A stretch of DNA of 64,000 nucleotides, from contig CAWHYF010000005.1 in assembly GCA_963833585.1 (NCBI GenBank), forward strand, positions 1,178,001 through 1,242,000, written 5' to 3'. The stretch comes from Bog-756 sp963833585. GTDB lineage: Bacteria > Actinomycetota > Acidimicrobiia > Acidimicrobiales > RAAP-2. Under the pieces are notes generated by a model. It was not told where the DNA came from, made no database searches, and saw only the letters and a list, made by a program, of their open reading frames with translations. The position numbers were made by a program, and so were the translations under genes. This document shows, piece by piece, positions 7,857 through 16,171 of this stretch; within the stretch, counting starts at the first letter, position 1; each line of letters begins with the position of its first letter.

Positions 7857-9127
7857 CCAGGCTGGTGTTCACGGCGGCCCGCGTGGTCGACGGCGACGGC
7901 ACCGTCCTCCCCGACGGCCACGTGGTGGTGCACGACGACCGCATCGTCGCGGTGGGCTCCGGCCCCTTCGCCGATTCCCGTCCCGGTGACCGGCAGGTCG
8001 ATCTCGCCGGCCGAACGATTATGCCGGGGATGGTCAACTGCCACTTCCACGCCACGTACCACAACCTCGGCTCCTCACCGGCCCCGTTCGGGCTCGAGGA
8101 ACCGATGGCCCTCCAGGCCGTCCGGGCCGTCAACAGCCTCGGGCTCCTGGTGGAGAGTGGGTTCACCAGTGCGGTCTCGGCCGGAGCCCCGTTCGCCATC
8201 GACGCCTCCATGAAGGTGGCCATCGAGCGGAAGCTGATCCCGGGTCCGCGCCTGGTCCCGTGCAGTCGCGACGTGAGTACCACCGGTCACGCCGGCGACC
8301 GGAGTTATCCGCCCCATTGGCAGGTCGGGGCGCTCGGAGCCATCCGCCCCAGCGACGGGCCTGACGAGTTCCGCCGGTCGGTGCGCGCCGAGATCAAGGA
8401 GGGTGCCGAGATCGTCAAGATGTTCGTCACCGGGGGACACGGGACCATCGGGCCCAAGGAGGCGCTGGAGATGTCCCGGGAGGAGCTGGCTGCGGGAATC
8501 GACGCCGCGCATCTCCGCGGCGCCAAGGTGCGCGGCCACATCGCCAATCGAGAGGCCATCCACATGGCCCTCGACCTCGGCATCGACGTGATCGACCACG
8601 GCGACGGCCTCGACGACGAATGCATCGAGCGGCTGGTGGCCTCCGGGACGCCGCTGGTCCCGTCCATGCTGTTCCCGGCCCGCTTGCTCCAGTCGATGGG
8701 CGGTGCCTCGCTCGGGTTCACCGACAGCATGAAGGAGGACCTCGAGGCCATGGCTGCCGTGCTCCCCCGAGCCAATGCCGCCGGCGTCCGGCTGGTGTTG
8801 GGCGACGACTACGGGGCCATCGGGCTCCCCCATGGCCACTACGGCGAGGAGCTTGCCTACTACGCGGACGAGATCGGGATACCGGCTCTGGACGTCCTGC
8901 GTTGGGCCACCAAGCACGGCGCCGAGCTGATGGGCCGGGGCCACGAGCTGGGCACCGTCACCGAGGGAAAACTGGCCGACCTGGTGGTGGTGGACGGCGA
9001 CCCGGTCGCCGACCTCTCCCTGCTGGCCGACCGGGACAACTTGCTGGCGGTGGTCCAGGGAGGCCGGCTGCTGACCGACCGTCTGCCCGACGGTCCGAAG
9101 ACCGACCCTTCCAATGAAGTCGTCTAA
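7853..9127 (+). CDS. Metal-dependent amidohydrolase (imidazolonepropionase/prolidase-like)
   Basis: 424 residues from GTG 7853. The metal-binding set of the amidohydrolase superfamily is complete: His64 and His66 (NCHFHATYH), Lys189 (EIVKMFVTGGHG), His229 (VRGHIANREA), His249 (DVIDHGDGL) and an Asp near 318 (LVLGDDYGAIG). The N- and C-terminal strands form the usual flanking beta domain (TEGKLADLVVVDGDPVADL). The carboxylated-Lys binuclear type fits. It overlaps the dehydrogenase by 4 nt. The substrate is unknown; cyclic amides or peptides are the family norm. Confidence 0.87.
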   Translation: MTRLVFTAARVVDGDGTVLPDGHVVVHDDRIVAVGSGPFADSRPGDRQVDLAGRTIMPGMVNCHFHATYHNLGSSPAPFGLEEPMALQAVRAVNSLGLLVESGFTSAVSAGAPFAIDASMKVAIERKLIPGPRLVPCSRDVSTTGHAGDRSYPPHWQVGALGAIRPSDGPDEFRRSVRAEIKEGAEIVKMFVTGGHGTIGPKEALEMSREELAAGIDAAHLRGAKVRGHIANREAIHMALDLGIDVIDHGDGLDDECIERLVASGTPLVPSMLFPARLLQSMGGASLGFTDSMKEDLEAMAAVLPRANAAGVRLVLGDDYGAIGLPHGHYGEELAYYADEIGIPALDVLRWATKHGAELMGRGHELGTVTEGKLADLVVVDGDPVADLSLLADRDNLLAVVQGGRLLTDRLPDGPKTDPSNEVV

Positions 9128-9231
9128 GAGAACTTCAACAACTTTTTAGGTAGTACTTAAGCCCTGAAACCCATCAAATCGGCCCCATCTCGCTAACCTG
9201 GACGGGTCAGAGTCGAAAGGGCAGATGGGCG

Positions 9232-9873
9232 ATGACTGGCGCGTGGGCGGTGCCCGGCGAGGACCGCGACAAGGGATCCGAGTCGGCGCGACCCGACGTT
9301 TCCGGCGACCGACGGGTGGCCCGCGGCAGCCATACCCGCGACGTCCTCCTGGAGGCGATGATCGCCCTGATCGACGCCGGCAACCCCAGTCCCACCGGCC
9401 GGCTGGTCGCCGGGCGGGCCGACGTGGCCGTACGGACGGTGTACAACCACTTCCCCCGGCTCGACGACCTGTTCATCGCCGCAGCCGACCGGCAGGTCTC
9501 TCGCTATGGATCGCTGATCACCATCATCCCCCCGGTGGGTCCCGCTGAACCGCGGATCCGGGTCATCACCGGCCAGAGGCGACGTCTGTTCGAAGCGGTC
9601 GGACCGGTCCTGCGAGCGTCCTCGGCCCGGGTTCCGACCAGCCCCCAGTTGATCGAGGTACTCGACCGGCAGCGGCACCTGCTCCGGTTCCAGCTGGCCC
9701 GAACGCTCGGCCCCGAGATCCGGAGGCACGAGACCCCGGTCCGCATGGTCCTGGGTACCCTTGAAGCCCTGGCCGGATGGCAGAGTTGGAGCTCGCTCCG
9801 GTTCAGCGGCGGGCACTCGGCGGCGCAGGCCGAGCGGATCATGCACTTCGCCATCGCCCGACTGTTGCGCTGA
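9232..9873 (+). CDS. TetR-family transcriptional regulator
   Basis: 213 residues. An N-terminal helix-turn-helix of the TetR type covers about residues 32-80, with RLVAGRADVAVRTVYNHFPR matching the recognition-helix region. The C-terminal ligand domain is helical and undefined. It follows the dehydrogenase/amidohydrolase pair after 104 bp whose first 45 bp are strikingly AT-rich (from 9128). That patch is a plausible promoter or operator, so the regulator may control that pair or itself. It converges on the phosphatase gene with one base between the stops. Confidence 0.85.
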   Translation: MTGAWAVPGEDRDKGSESARPDVSGDRRVARGSHTRDVLLEAMIALIDAGNPSPTGRLVAGRADVAVRTVYNHFPRLDDLFIAAADRQVSRYGSLITIIPPVGPAEPRIRVITGQRRRLFEAVGPVLRASSARVPTSPQLIEVLDRQRHLLRFQLARTLGPEIRRHETPVRMVLGTLEALAGWQSWSSLRFSGGHSAAQAERIMHFAIARLLR

Positions 9874-9874
9874 G

Positions 9875-10468
9875 TCAGCTCCCGTCGGACCAGGGCGTCT
9901 GATTGAACTGGGCCAACACCGGGCCGTTGGCGCCCCAGGTGATGCGGGTCACCGACGCGGTGGCCAGATAGAGGCGCCACGCCCCCTGGTCCGGGAGACC
10001 GAGGGCCCAGCAGGTGGCGGCCTTGATGGGCGACACGTGGCTGACCACCACGACCGCGCCGCCGCGCGCCTCGCCCTCCTCCGGCCCGAACAGCTCCTCA
10101 CAGGCCGAACGCACCCTGGCTCCGGCCTCGCGCAGGCTCTCACCGCCCGGTGGCCGGAAATCGGGGTCCGACCGCCACCGGGTCCACACCTCGTCGGGCA
10201 CCGCGCCCAGCGGACGGCCGTCGTACTCGCCGTAGTCGACCTCGATCCAGCGTTCGTCGATCTCCACCGGCAGCCCCGTCCCCAATGCCTCGGCCGTGTC
10301 CCGGGCCCGCCGGAGGGGGCTGGAGATCAGCCGGGTGGCGCCGATGACCACCGGGCCCACTTGGCGCGCCTGGGCCGAACCACGGTCGGTGAGCGGCGCG
10401 TCGATCCGGCCGAGGAGGAGCCCCTCGGCGTTCCCGGTGGACTCCCCGTGCCGGACCAGGATCAACAT
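9875..10468 (-). CDS. Histidine phosphatase family protein (phosphoglycerate mutase-like)
   Basis: 197 residues, normal for the family. The phospho-accepting motif LVRHGES is at residues 4-10, with Arg at LISSPLRRARDTA, Glu in IEVDYGEYDG and the second His in VVVVSHVSPIKA. These define the histidine phosphatase core of cytoplasmic phosphomonoesterases. It lies in a run with the zinc-ribbon and Nudix genes. The specific substrate cannot be read from sequence. Confidence 0.87.
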   Translation of the reverse strand: MLILVRHGESTGNAEGLLLGRIDAPLTDRGSAQARQVGPVVIGATRLISSPLRRARDTAEALGTGLPVEIDERWIEVDYGEYDGRPLGAVPDEVWTRWRSDPDFRPPGGESLREAGARVRSACEELFGPEEGEARGGAVVVVSHVSPIKAATCWALGLPDQGAWRLYLATASVTRITWGANGPVLAQFNQTPWSDGS

Positions 10469-10493
10469 CGGAACCTCACACCGGCGTCATGGC

Positions 10494-11210
10494 TCAGTGC
10501 ACCAGGATCCGGTCGCACTGCGGGCAGGAGGAGAACTCCTCGGGCGGGAGGTGGCGGATCCGTTCCACGTCCACCGAGGGGAGGGTCAGGTGGCACCCGT
10601 CGCAGCGGTCCCCGACCAGACGGGCTGCTCCGACGCCCCCGAGGCGGGACCGCAGCACCTCGTACCGCTGGGCCAGGTCGGCCGGAAGGGCGGGGGCGAG
10701 GCCGTCCCGGACCGCGGTCTCGGCGATGATGGCCTCGTCGATTGCGCTCTCCGACTCGGCGATGGTGGCGGCCAGGCGCTCGGCTTCGGCGGCCAGGGCG
10801 GCCAGGGCGGCCCGGTCCTGGCCCAGCCGGCTGTCGAGCGGCTCCTGCTCCTCGAGCAGGACCAGCTCCTCCTCCTCCAGGTGCGACTGTCGATCGGCCA
10901 ACTGGTGGACCTCGTGGTCCATGGCCTGCAGGTCTCTCGAGGCCGAGACCGCGCCGGACTCCATGCGCTGCTCGATCTCGTGGCGGCGCTTGGCCGTGGC
11001 CGCGATGTGCTGTTCGAGGTTGCCCTGCCGACCGGCCAGGTCGTCCACCTGGGCCTGCACCTGGGCCACCGACCCATCCAGCTGGGCGCGGCGCCGGTCC
11101 ACGTCGGCCAGCGCGGCCCGCTCGGGCAGCGAGTCCCTTCGACGGCGCAGCTGATCGAGGGTGGTGTCGTGCTCCTGGACCTGCATCAGGGTGTCGAACG
11201 GCTCGGCCAT
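10494..11210 (-). CDS. Coiled-coil protein with C4 zinc ribbon
   Basis: 238 residues from ATG 11210. About 170 residues of charged heptads form a long coiled coil. The C-terminus is a zinc ribbon with CDGC (about 200-203) and CPQC near the end, as in the actinobacterial C4-type zinc-ribbon family of which mycobacterial Rv2229c is a member. The role is undefined; nucleic-acid binding is often proposed. Its ATG overlaps the TGA of the Nudix gene (TGATG), so the two are co-translated. Confidence 0.85.
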   Translation of the reverse strand: MAEPFDTLMQVQEHDTTLDQLRRRRDSLPERAALADVDRRRAQLDGSVAQVQAQVDDLAGRQGNLEQHIAATAKRRHEIEQRMESGAVSASRDLQAMDHEVHQLADRQSHLEEEELVLLEEQEPLDSRLGQDRAALAALAAEAERLAATIAESESAIDEAIIAETAVRDGLAPALPADLAQRYEVLRSRLGGVGAARLVGDRCDGCHLTLPSVDVERIRHLPPEEFSSCPQCDRILVH

Positions 11211-11857
11211 CACAGATCCTCTCGGTGGTGGAACCGGCCATCGGTCTCGCCGGCCCCCGGGGCCCGGATCAGCCTACGGGCCGATACCAGTCCCCCGGCC
11301 AGCGCTTCGTCGGCAACGTCCAGGGCTGCTTCCCAGCTGAACCAATCCACCTCCTGGCTCTCGGTCGGACCCGGGGCCGGCGGCAGGTCCGGGGCCCACA
11401 GCAGGTAGCGAAGGTCGAGATGGAGGTGACCCCGGGCGGCGTCGTGGACGTCCAGATGGATCAGGGTAGGTCCGCCCACGGGATGGCTCCCCGGCAGGCC
11501 CGTCTCCTCCCGACACTCGCGGCGGGCGGCTTCGGCAGGGTACTCCCCCGCCTCCACGTGTCCGCCCGGCTGCAGCCACCGATGCAGCCGGCGATGCCGG
11601 TGCAGGATCACCCCTCTCCTGCCCACCACGATGGCGGACGCCGTGACGTGGGTGAGGTCGGCTTCCTCGTCGAAGGGCCGGTCCAACCGGTCCAGCTCGC
11701 CCAGGATGAACCACCGGGACCGCGCCTCGCGCTGGTCGGAGACCCGATGATGGCGCACTGCCTCGGCCACCGGCGCCACTCGTGGGTCCGGGGCGGCGAC
11801 GCCCCCGCGGCCCCCACCGGCGTTCTGGGAGGGGGAAACAGGATCGGCACCCGTCAT
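11210..11857 (-). CDS. Nudix hydrolase
   Basis: 215 residues. A complete Nudix box lies at about 98-120: GGHVEAGEYPAEAARRECRE followed by ETGL, giving the GX5EX7REUXEEXGU pattern for metal binding and hydrolysis of a nucleoside diphosphate linked to another group. The N-terminal 65 residues are an extension. It is translationally coupled to the zinc-ribbon gene. The substrate is not predictable. Confidence 0.88.
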   Translation of the reverse strand: MTGADPVSPSQNAGGGRGGVAAPDPRVAPVAEAVRHHRVSDQREARSRWFILGELDRLDRPFDEEADLTHVTASAIVVGRRGVILHRHRRLHRWLQPGGHVEAGEYPAEAARRECREETGLPGSHPVGGPTLIHLDVHDAARGHLHLDLRYLLWAPDLPPAPGPTESQEVDWFSWEAALDVADEALAGGLVSARRLIRAPGAGETDGRFHHREDL

Positions 11858-11907
11858 CGACCGGCCCTGCTACCGGCCACGCTGGTCCCGGTCGAGCGCA
11901 GAGGTGC

Positions 11908-12138
11908 TCAGGCGGACTTGCGACGCTGCCGGTGGATCCGGCGGCGCTCCCGCTCCGTGGTGCCGCCCCAGACCCCTTCACGCTCCCGGTTGGCCAGGGC
12001 GTGCTCGAGGCACGACTCGCGCACGGCGCACTGATCGCAGATGGCCTTGGCCTCACCGGCCTCCTCGTCGGAGATCGGGTAGAACACGTCAGGATCGATG
12101 CCCCGGCAGGCTGCGTGCTTGCGCCAGGTGGCACTCAT
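11908..12138 (-). CDS. WhiB-family iron-sulfur transcription factor
   Basis: 76 residues. Four cysteines at 11, 34, 37 and 43 (CDQCAVRESC) bind a [4Fe-4S] cluster. The family's glycine turn GVWGGTTERE follows, and a basic tail (RRRIHRQRRKSA) binds DNA. The length and DVFYP segment resemble the WhiB1/WhiB2 group, but the subfamily is not certain. AGGAAG lies 9 nt before ATG 12138. WhiB proteins act with the main sigma factor on cell division, redox or development genes and are restricted to actinobacteria and their phages. Confidence 0.93.
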   Translation of the reverse strand: MSATWRKHAACRGIDPDVFYPISDEEAGEAKAICDQCAVRESCLEHALANREREGVWGGTTERERRRIHRQRRKSA

Positions 12139-12452
12139 GGAAACGTCACTTCCTAAAATCGCGGTTGGGCTCACTGATCGAATCGCCTGGCGTACCATCC
12201 GGTGACCTGGGAGAATGCGGCCCCCCGGCGAAAACAGGCGGAACTGACAGTATGGCTCAGTCGGAGCCGCGGTGTCCACCGCCGGGCCCCGGTTCGGGGG
12301 TGGGTCTCGGGAGGTGGGGTGCCTCCCCACGGGGGCGATCCGGCGGACGGCCCGGCCGGACCTGCCTACAATCTCCCGACAGTCGTGGGCGCCGGGAACC
12401 GCCGCCCACCGGCCCTTCCCCGCCGTCCAGCCGTCCACAAGGAGCCTCCTCC

Positions 12453-13376
12453 ATGCCCGCCGCCCCCCTCCGAGGGAAGACCATCGTCGTGACCGGCGTG
12501 ACCGGTCAGGTGGCCGAGCCGGTGGCTCGGGCCCTGGCCGCCGAGAACCAGGTGGTGGGGGCGGCCCGCTTCACCGACCGGGCCGCCCGGGTCCGCCTCG
12601 AGGAGGCCGGCATCCGCTGCGTCCCGATCGACCTGGCCGGGGGCGACGTGGCCGGCCTGCCCCGGGACGCCGACTACGTGGTCAACTTCGCGGTGTCCAA
12701 GACCAACGACTGGAACCTCGACCTCCAGGCCAACAGTGGCGGCCTGGCCTGGCTGATGGAGCACCACCAGGACGCCACCGCCTTCCTCCACTGCTCGACC
12801 ACAGGGGTGTACAAACCCTGGGGCCACCACGTCTTCGCCGAGGACGATCCGCTGGGCGACAACCACGGGGTGTGGCCCTTCCTCCGCACGTACAGCATCT
12901 CCAAGATCGCCGCCGAGGCCACCGCCCGGTGGGCGGCGGAACGCTTCGGGCTCCCCACCACGGTCGCACGGCTGTCGGTTCCCTACGGGGCGGGGGGCGG
13001 CTGGCCGGCCATCCACCTCGAGATGATGATCAACGGGAGCGAGATCCCGGTGCACCTGGACGCCCCCAGCGTCTACCACCCCCTCCACCAGGACGACATC
13101 GTGGCCATGGTCCCGGGGCTCCTCGGGGCGGCCACCGCCCCGGCCACCACCGTCAACTGGGGTGGTGACGACGCCGTCAGCATCGAGGAGTGGTGCGGCT
13201 ACTTCTCCGAACTCACCGGGATCGCAGCCCGCTTCGCCCCCACCGAGCACACCATCGACAGTGTGCAGATCGACCTGGACCGGATGCACGAGCTGGTCGG
13301 TCCCACCTCGGTCCATTGGCGGGACGGCATGCGGAGGATGGTGCAGACTCGGCACCCCGAGTTGCTGTCCGACTGA
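12453..13376 (+). CDS. NAD(P)-dependent epimerase/dehydratase (SDR family)
   Basis: 307 residues with AAGGAG about 9 nt before the ATG. The nucleotide-binding start TIVVTGVTGQVAEPVARALA has the extended-SDR glycine pattern (TGxxGxxA). Catalytic residues appear as HCSTTGVY (Ser/Thr) and YSISKIAAEA (YxxxK). The last third has substrate-domain features such as PLHQDDIVAM. It would act on a nucleotide sugar or a hydroxy/keto acid in the cytoplasm; the exact substrate is not visible. It stands alone between whiB and a convergent gene. Confidence 0.85.
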   Translation: MPAAPLRGKTIVVTGVTGQVAEPVARALAAENQVVGAARFTDRAARVRLEEAGIRCVPIDLAGGDVAGLPRDADYVVNFAVSKTNDWNLDLQANSGGLAWLMEHHQDATAFLHCSTTGVYKPWGHHVFAEDDPLGDNHGVWPFLRTYSISKIAAEATARWAAERFGLPTTVARLSVPYGAGGGWPAIHLEMMINGSEIPVHLDAPSVYHPLHQDDIVAMVPGLLGAATAPATTVNWGGDDAVSIEEWCGYFSELTGIAARFAPTEHTIDSVQIDLDRMHELVGPTSVHWRDGMRRMVQTRHPELLSD

Positions 13377-13398
13377 CCGGGGATCCGACGACCGGCCG

Positions 13399-13845
13399 TC
13401 AGACCGCCGGCGACGGACCGCCACCGGCGGTCTGGGCGTAGACGTTCCCCACCGACCAGGCCGTGCTGGTGGGATCGGGGGGCACGGTCAGGACCACCCC
13501 GTGCTGGAACACCAGCGTCAGCTGACCCCCGGCCGACGTCCAGAGCCATCGCAGCGAGCTCGGGTAGAGCGCCACCAACGGGCCGAGGGCATCCCAGCGC
13601 TGGGGGCTCAGATGGTGCTCCGTCCCACCCGCCTGAAGCACGAAGGGGCCCCCGATCATCACCTCGGTCCGTCCGAACCGGAGCCTCGACTGATGGTCGA
13701 TCCGTATGAAGGAGAGCGTGGAGTCGTCCAGGACGAACTCCCGGCCGCCGTCAGGGAGCTCTCTGATCCGGCAACCTTCGACCACCACGCCATGTTCGCG
13801 CGTGGCCCCCGGGTCCGCACATCCAGCCAGGCGATCGCGACGCAC
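13399..13845 (-). CDS. DUF6188-like protein
   Basis: Up to 148 residues from GTG 13845; a GTG at 13788 gives 129 and fits the domain better. The body is a small beta-rich domain with SLRWLWTSAGGQLTLVFQHG and the C-terminal VVLTVPPDPTSTAWSVGN, resembling the conserved end of the DUF6188 family. No function is known for that family. There is no signal peptide or membrane helix. The 3' end is covered by a perfect 11-bp hairpin. Confidence 0.65.
   Translation of the reverse strand: MRRDRLAGCADPGATREHGVVVEGCRIRELPDGGREFVLDDSTLSFIRIDHQSRLRFGRTEVMIGGPFVLQAGGTEHHLSPQRWDALGPLVALYPSSLRWLWTSAGGQLTLVFQHGVVLTVPPDPTSTAWSVGNVYAQTAGGGPSPAV
13400..13434. terminator. 11-bp hairpin between convergent genes
   Basis: CAGACCGCCGG (13400-13410) and CCGGCGGTCTG (13424-13434) form a perfect stem with a 13-nt loop. 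It overlaps the last codons of the DUF6188-like gene and lies 24 nt after the epimerase stop, so it could end transcription from both sides. Confidence 0.55.
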
Positions 13846-13876
13846 TCCGTTGCCCCATGGCCGGCGCGGCGCCGGG

Positions 13877-14572
13877 TCAACGGCGGGTCATCTCGTCCCG
13901 GTCGGAACCCTCGTCGGGCCACAACAGGAGGACCAGGCGGGAGGTGAGGTCGGTCAGCTCCCGGGCGGTGGACCGGTACTCGGCCAACGACCGCCCGTAC
14001 GGGTCGTCCACCTCGTCCGCCGACGACCGGTGGGCCAATTCCCTTCGGGTCCGGTCGCCGTGGGCCGAGTCGATCCACGACCGGAGGCCCTGGTCGGGAC
14101 GACGGGGTCCCACCTCGCCGCCCCGGCGCACCAGCTCCTTCAGCATGAACGACTTGGGCCAGCTGGGCGGGTCCAGGAGGACCGTCTCCTGCACGTGGCG
14201 TCGCGCCATACCCACGATCAGGTCGACGGCCTCCACCATGGGTTGGGAGAGGGACTGACTCCGGTGGTGGCGGAGATCGATCCCGAGGGGGGCCATTACT
14301 TCCAGCACCTCGTCCGGGACGCCCCGGCCGGCCAGGTCCCCGGTGGCGCTGATCCCGGCCGACGACACCCTGACCGGGTCGGACAGGTGCTCGGTCTGCT
14401 CGGCGAAGAGGGCGGCCGCCATCGGGGAACGACAGATGTTGGCGGTGCAGACGAAGAGGACGTGAACGTGGCGAGTGTACCCGTCGTCGGTGATGCGCCC
14501 TCGAACCCTCGGACCGGGCCCCCGTCCCGCCAAGGTGCGGCCCCATCGCCGCGCTGAGCGGTCTCGGCGCAT
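13877..14572 (-). CDS. Low-molecular-weight protein-tyrosine phosphatase family
   Basis: The phosphatase core is clear: VLFVCTANICRSPMAAALF contains the CX5RS loop, and SSADEVDDPYGRSLAEY contains the general-acid DDPY-type motif. No ATG/GTG/TTG lies right before the core. The nearest in-frame starts are TTG 14533 or ATG 14572, giving an unusual 25-40 residue basic N-terminal extension. Enzymes of this type often reverse tyrosine-kinase phosphorylation in polysaccharide export. The Wzc-like kinase is 16 kb away at 30411, so a link is possible but unproven. Confidence 0.82.
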   Translation of the reverse strand: MRRDRSARRWGRTLAGRGPGPRVRGRITDDGYTRHVHVLFVCTANICRSPMAAALFAEQTEHLSDPVRVSSAGISATGDLAGRGVPDEVLEVMAPLGIDLRHHRSQSLSQPMVEAVDLIVGMARRHVQETVLLDPPSWPKSFMLKELVRRGGEVGPRRPDQGLRSWIDSAHGDRTRRELAHRSSADEVDDPYGRSLAEYRSTARELTDLTSRLVLLLWPDEGSDRDEMTRR

Positions 14573-14660
14573 ACGCTCGGCCCGGGACGAGGCCTGCTGG
14601 ACGGCTGGCGGCGGCGCCGACACCGGTTCGTCCGCGCTGATCGATCGACAGGAGCGAGTG

Positions 14661-15053
14661 GTGCCAACCAACACCGACATCGTCAGGACGGTCACCGACG
14701 CCCTCGGGCGTGGAGACCTTCTCGCCGTCATGGGCCTCGTGGCCAAGGACGTCAGGTGGGCGGTCAACGCCGCCGACCGTGAGGCGGCCCCATGGTTCCG
14801 GGTCTACGAGGGAAAGCGGAGCCTCCCGGACTTCTTCGCCGAACTGGCCCAGGTCACGTTCTCCGACTTCACGCTGAAGGCGACGCTGTCCGATGGGGAC
14901 CTGGTGATCACCTGGCTCCATGTGGCCTTCACCAGCCCGAAAGGCCGCGGGGTGGACATGGAGGAGGTCCAGATCTGGCGGCTGGCCGACGGCAAGGTGG
15001 TCTCGGTCGACACCCTCCTCGACACCGCAGCCGTGGGCGCCGCCTTCGCGTGA
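14661..15053 (+). CDS. SnoaL/NTF2-like protein
   Basis: 130 residues from GTG 14661, with AGGAG 6 nt upstream (14650-14654). Composition and features fit the SnoaL-like NTF2 fold: an N-terminal helix (TDIVRTVTDALGRGDLLAVM), VRWAVNA, FFAELAQVTFSDFTLKA and a final strand IWRLADGKVVSVDTLLDTAA. The family includes isomerases, hydroxylases and non-enzymatic ligand binders. Its stop overlaps the start of the next glycosyltransferase (GTGA), so they are co-translated. Function is unknown. Confidence 0.78.
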   Translation: MPTNTDIVRTVTDALGRGDLLAVMGLVAKDVRWAVNAADREAAPWFRVYEGKRSLPDFFAELAQVTFSDFTLKATLSDGDLVITWLHVAFTSPKGRGVDMEEVQIWRLADGKVVSVDTLLDTAAVGAAFA

Positions 15054-16150
15054 GCGCGACCGTCCCCGTCGCGCTGGTCCACGACTACCTGACCCAGCGG
15101 GGAGGAGCCGAACGGGTGGTCCTCTCCCTGGCCGCCGCCTATCCCGACGCGCCGTTGCACACGTCGCTCTACGACGCCGACGCCACCTTCCCCGACTTCG
15201 CCGGACTGGACGTCCGCCCCCTGGCCATCGATCGAATCGGCGTGCTGCGGTCCCGACACCGGCTGGCCCTCCCGGTGCTGGCACCCGCCTTCTCCGGGCT
15301 CACCGTGGATGCCGACGTGGCCATCTGCTCATCGAGCGGCTGGGCCCACGGGGCGAAGGTCACCGGCCGGAAGATCGTCTACTGTCACACCCCGGCCCGC
15401 TGGTTGTACCAGACCGATCGATACCTCCATGGCTCCTCCACCCTGTCGAAGACCCTGGTCTCGCTCCTGGCACCGTCGCTCCGTCGGTGGGACCAGAGGG
15501 CCGCGGGCAGCGCCCACCGCTATCTGGTCAACTCCACGGCGGTCCGGGGGCGAGTGGCCGACCTCTACGGGATCGACGCCGAGATCGTCCCACCACCCGT
15601 CGAGGTCGATCCGGACGGTCCGGCCACCGAAATCGAGGGGCTGGCGCCCGGGTTCTTCCTCTGCGTCTCGAGGCTCCTCCCCTACAAGAACGTCGATGCG
15701 GTCAGCGAGGCCTTCCGGCTCCGGCCCGACCGTCGCCTGGTGGTGGTGGGGTCAGGGCCGCTGGCCGGCCCGATCCGGGCCGCGGCGCCGCCCAACGTGA
15801 CGGTGCTGGGTCAGGTGGACGACGCCTCGCTCCGCTGGCTGTACCGGTCCTGCGCCGGACTGGTGGCCGCCTCACACGAGGACTTCGGGCTCACCCCGGT
15901 GGAGGCGGCGAGCTTCGGTAAGCCCACCGCCGCGCTGCGCTGGGGCGGGTTCCTGGACACCATCGTGGAGGGGGCCACCGGGGTGTTCCTCGACCGTCCC
16001 GAGCCGGGTCCGATCGCCGAGGCGGTGGACCTCCTGTCGGAGACCCGGTGGAGCTCCGAGGTGCTGAGGTCCCACGCCGAGCGCTATTCGGTGGAACGGT
16101 TCACCGAGAGGATCGGCGAGGTGGTGGCCGAAGAGGCCCGGGGCCCCTGA
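15050..16150 (+). CDS. GT4-family glycosyltransferase
   Basis: 366 residues. A GT-B fold of the GT4 family: N-terminal VALVHDYLTQRGGAERVVLS (the acceptor domain opening with the GGAE turn), KIVYCHTPARWLYQTDRYLH, then the donor domain with CVSRLLPYKNVDAV and EDFGLTPVEAASFGKP, the EX7E-type nucleotide-sugar site. It resembles WbaZ-type mannosyltransferases of exopolysaccharide clusters. It is encoded next to the priming sugar transferase on the opposite strand. Confidence 0.88.
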   Translation: MSATVPVALVHDYLTQRGGAERVVLSLAAAYPDAPLHTSLYDADATFPDFAGLDVRPLAIDRIGVLRSRHRLALPVLAPAFSGLTVDADVAICSSSGWAHGAKVTGRKIVYCHTPARWLYQTDRYLHGSSTLSKTLVSLLAPSLRRWDQRAAGSAHRYLVNSTAVRGRVADLYGIDAEIVPPPVEVDPDGPATEIEGLAPGFFLCVSRLLPYKNVDAVSEAFRLRPDRRLVVVGSGPLAGPIRAAAPPNVTVLGQVDDASLRWLYRSCAGLVAASHEDFGLTPVEAASFGKPTAALRWGGFLDTIVEGATGVFLDRPEPGPIAEAVDLLSETRWSSEVLRSHAERYSVERFTERIGEVVAEEARGP

Positions 16151-16171
16151 CCGGGGCGGCCGGAGGCAGGG

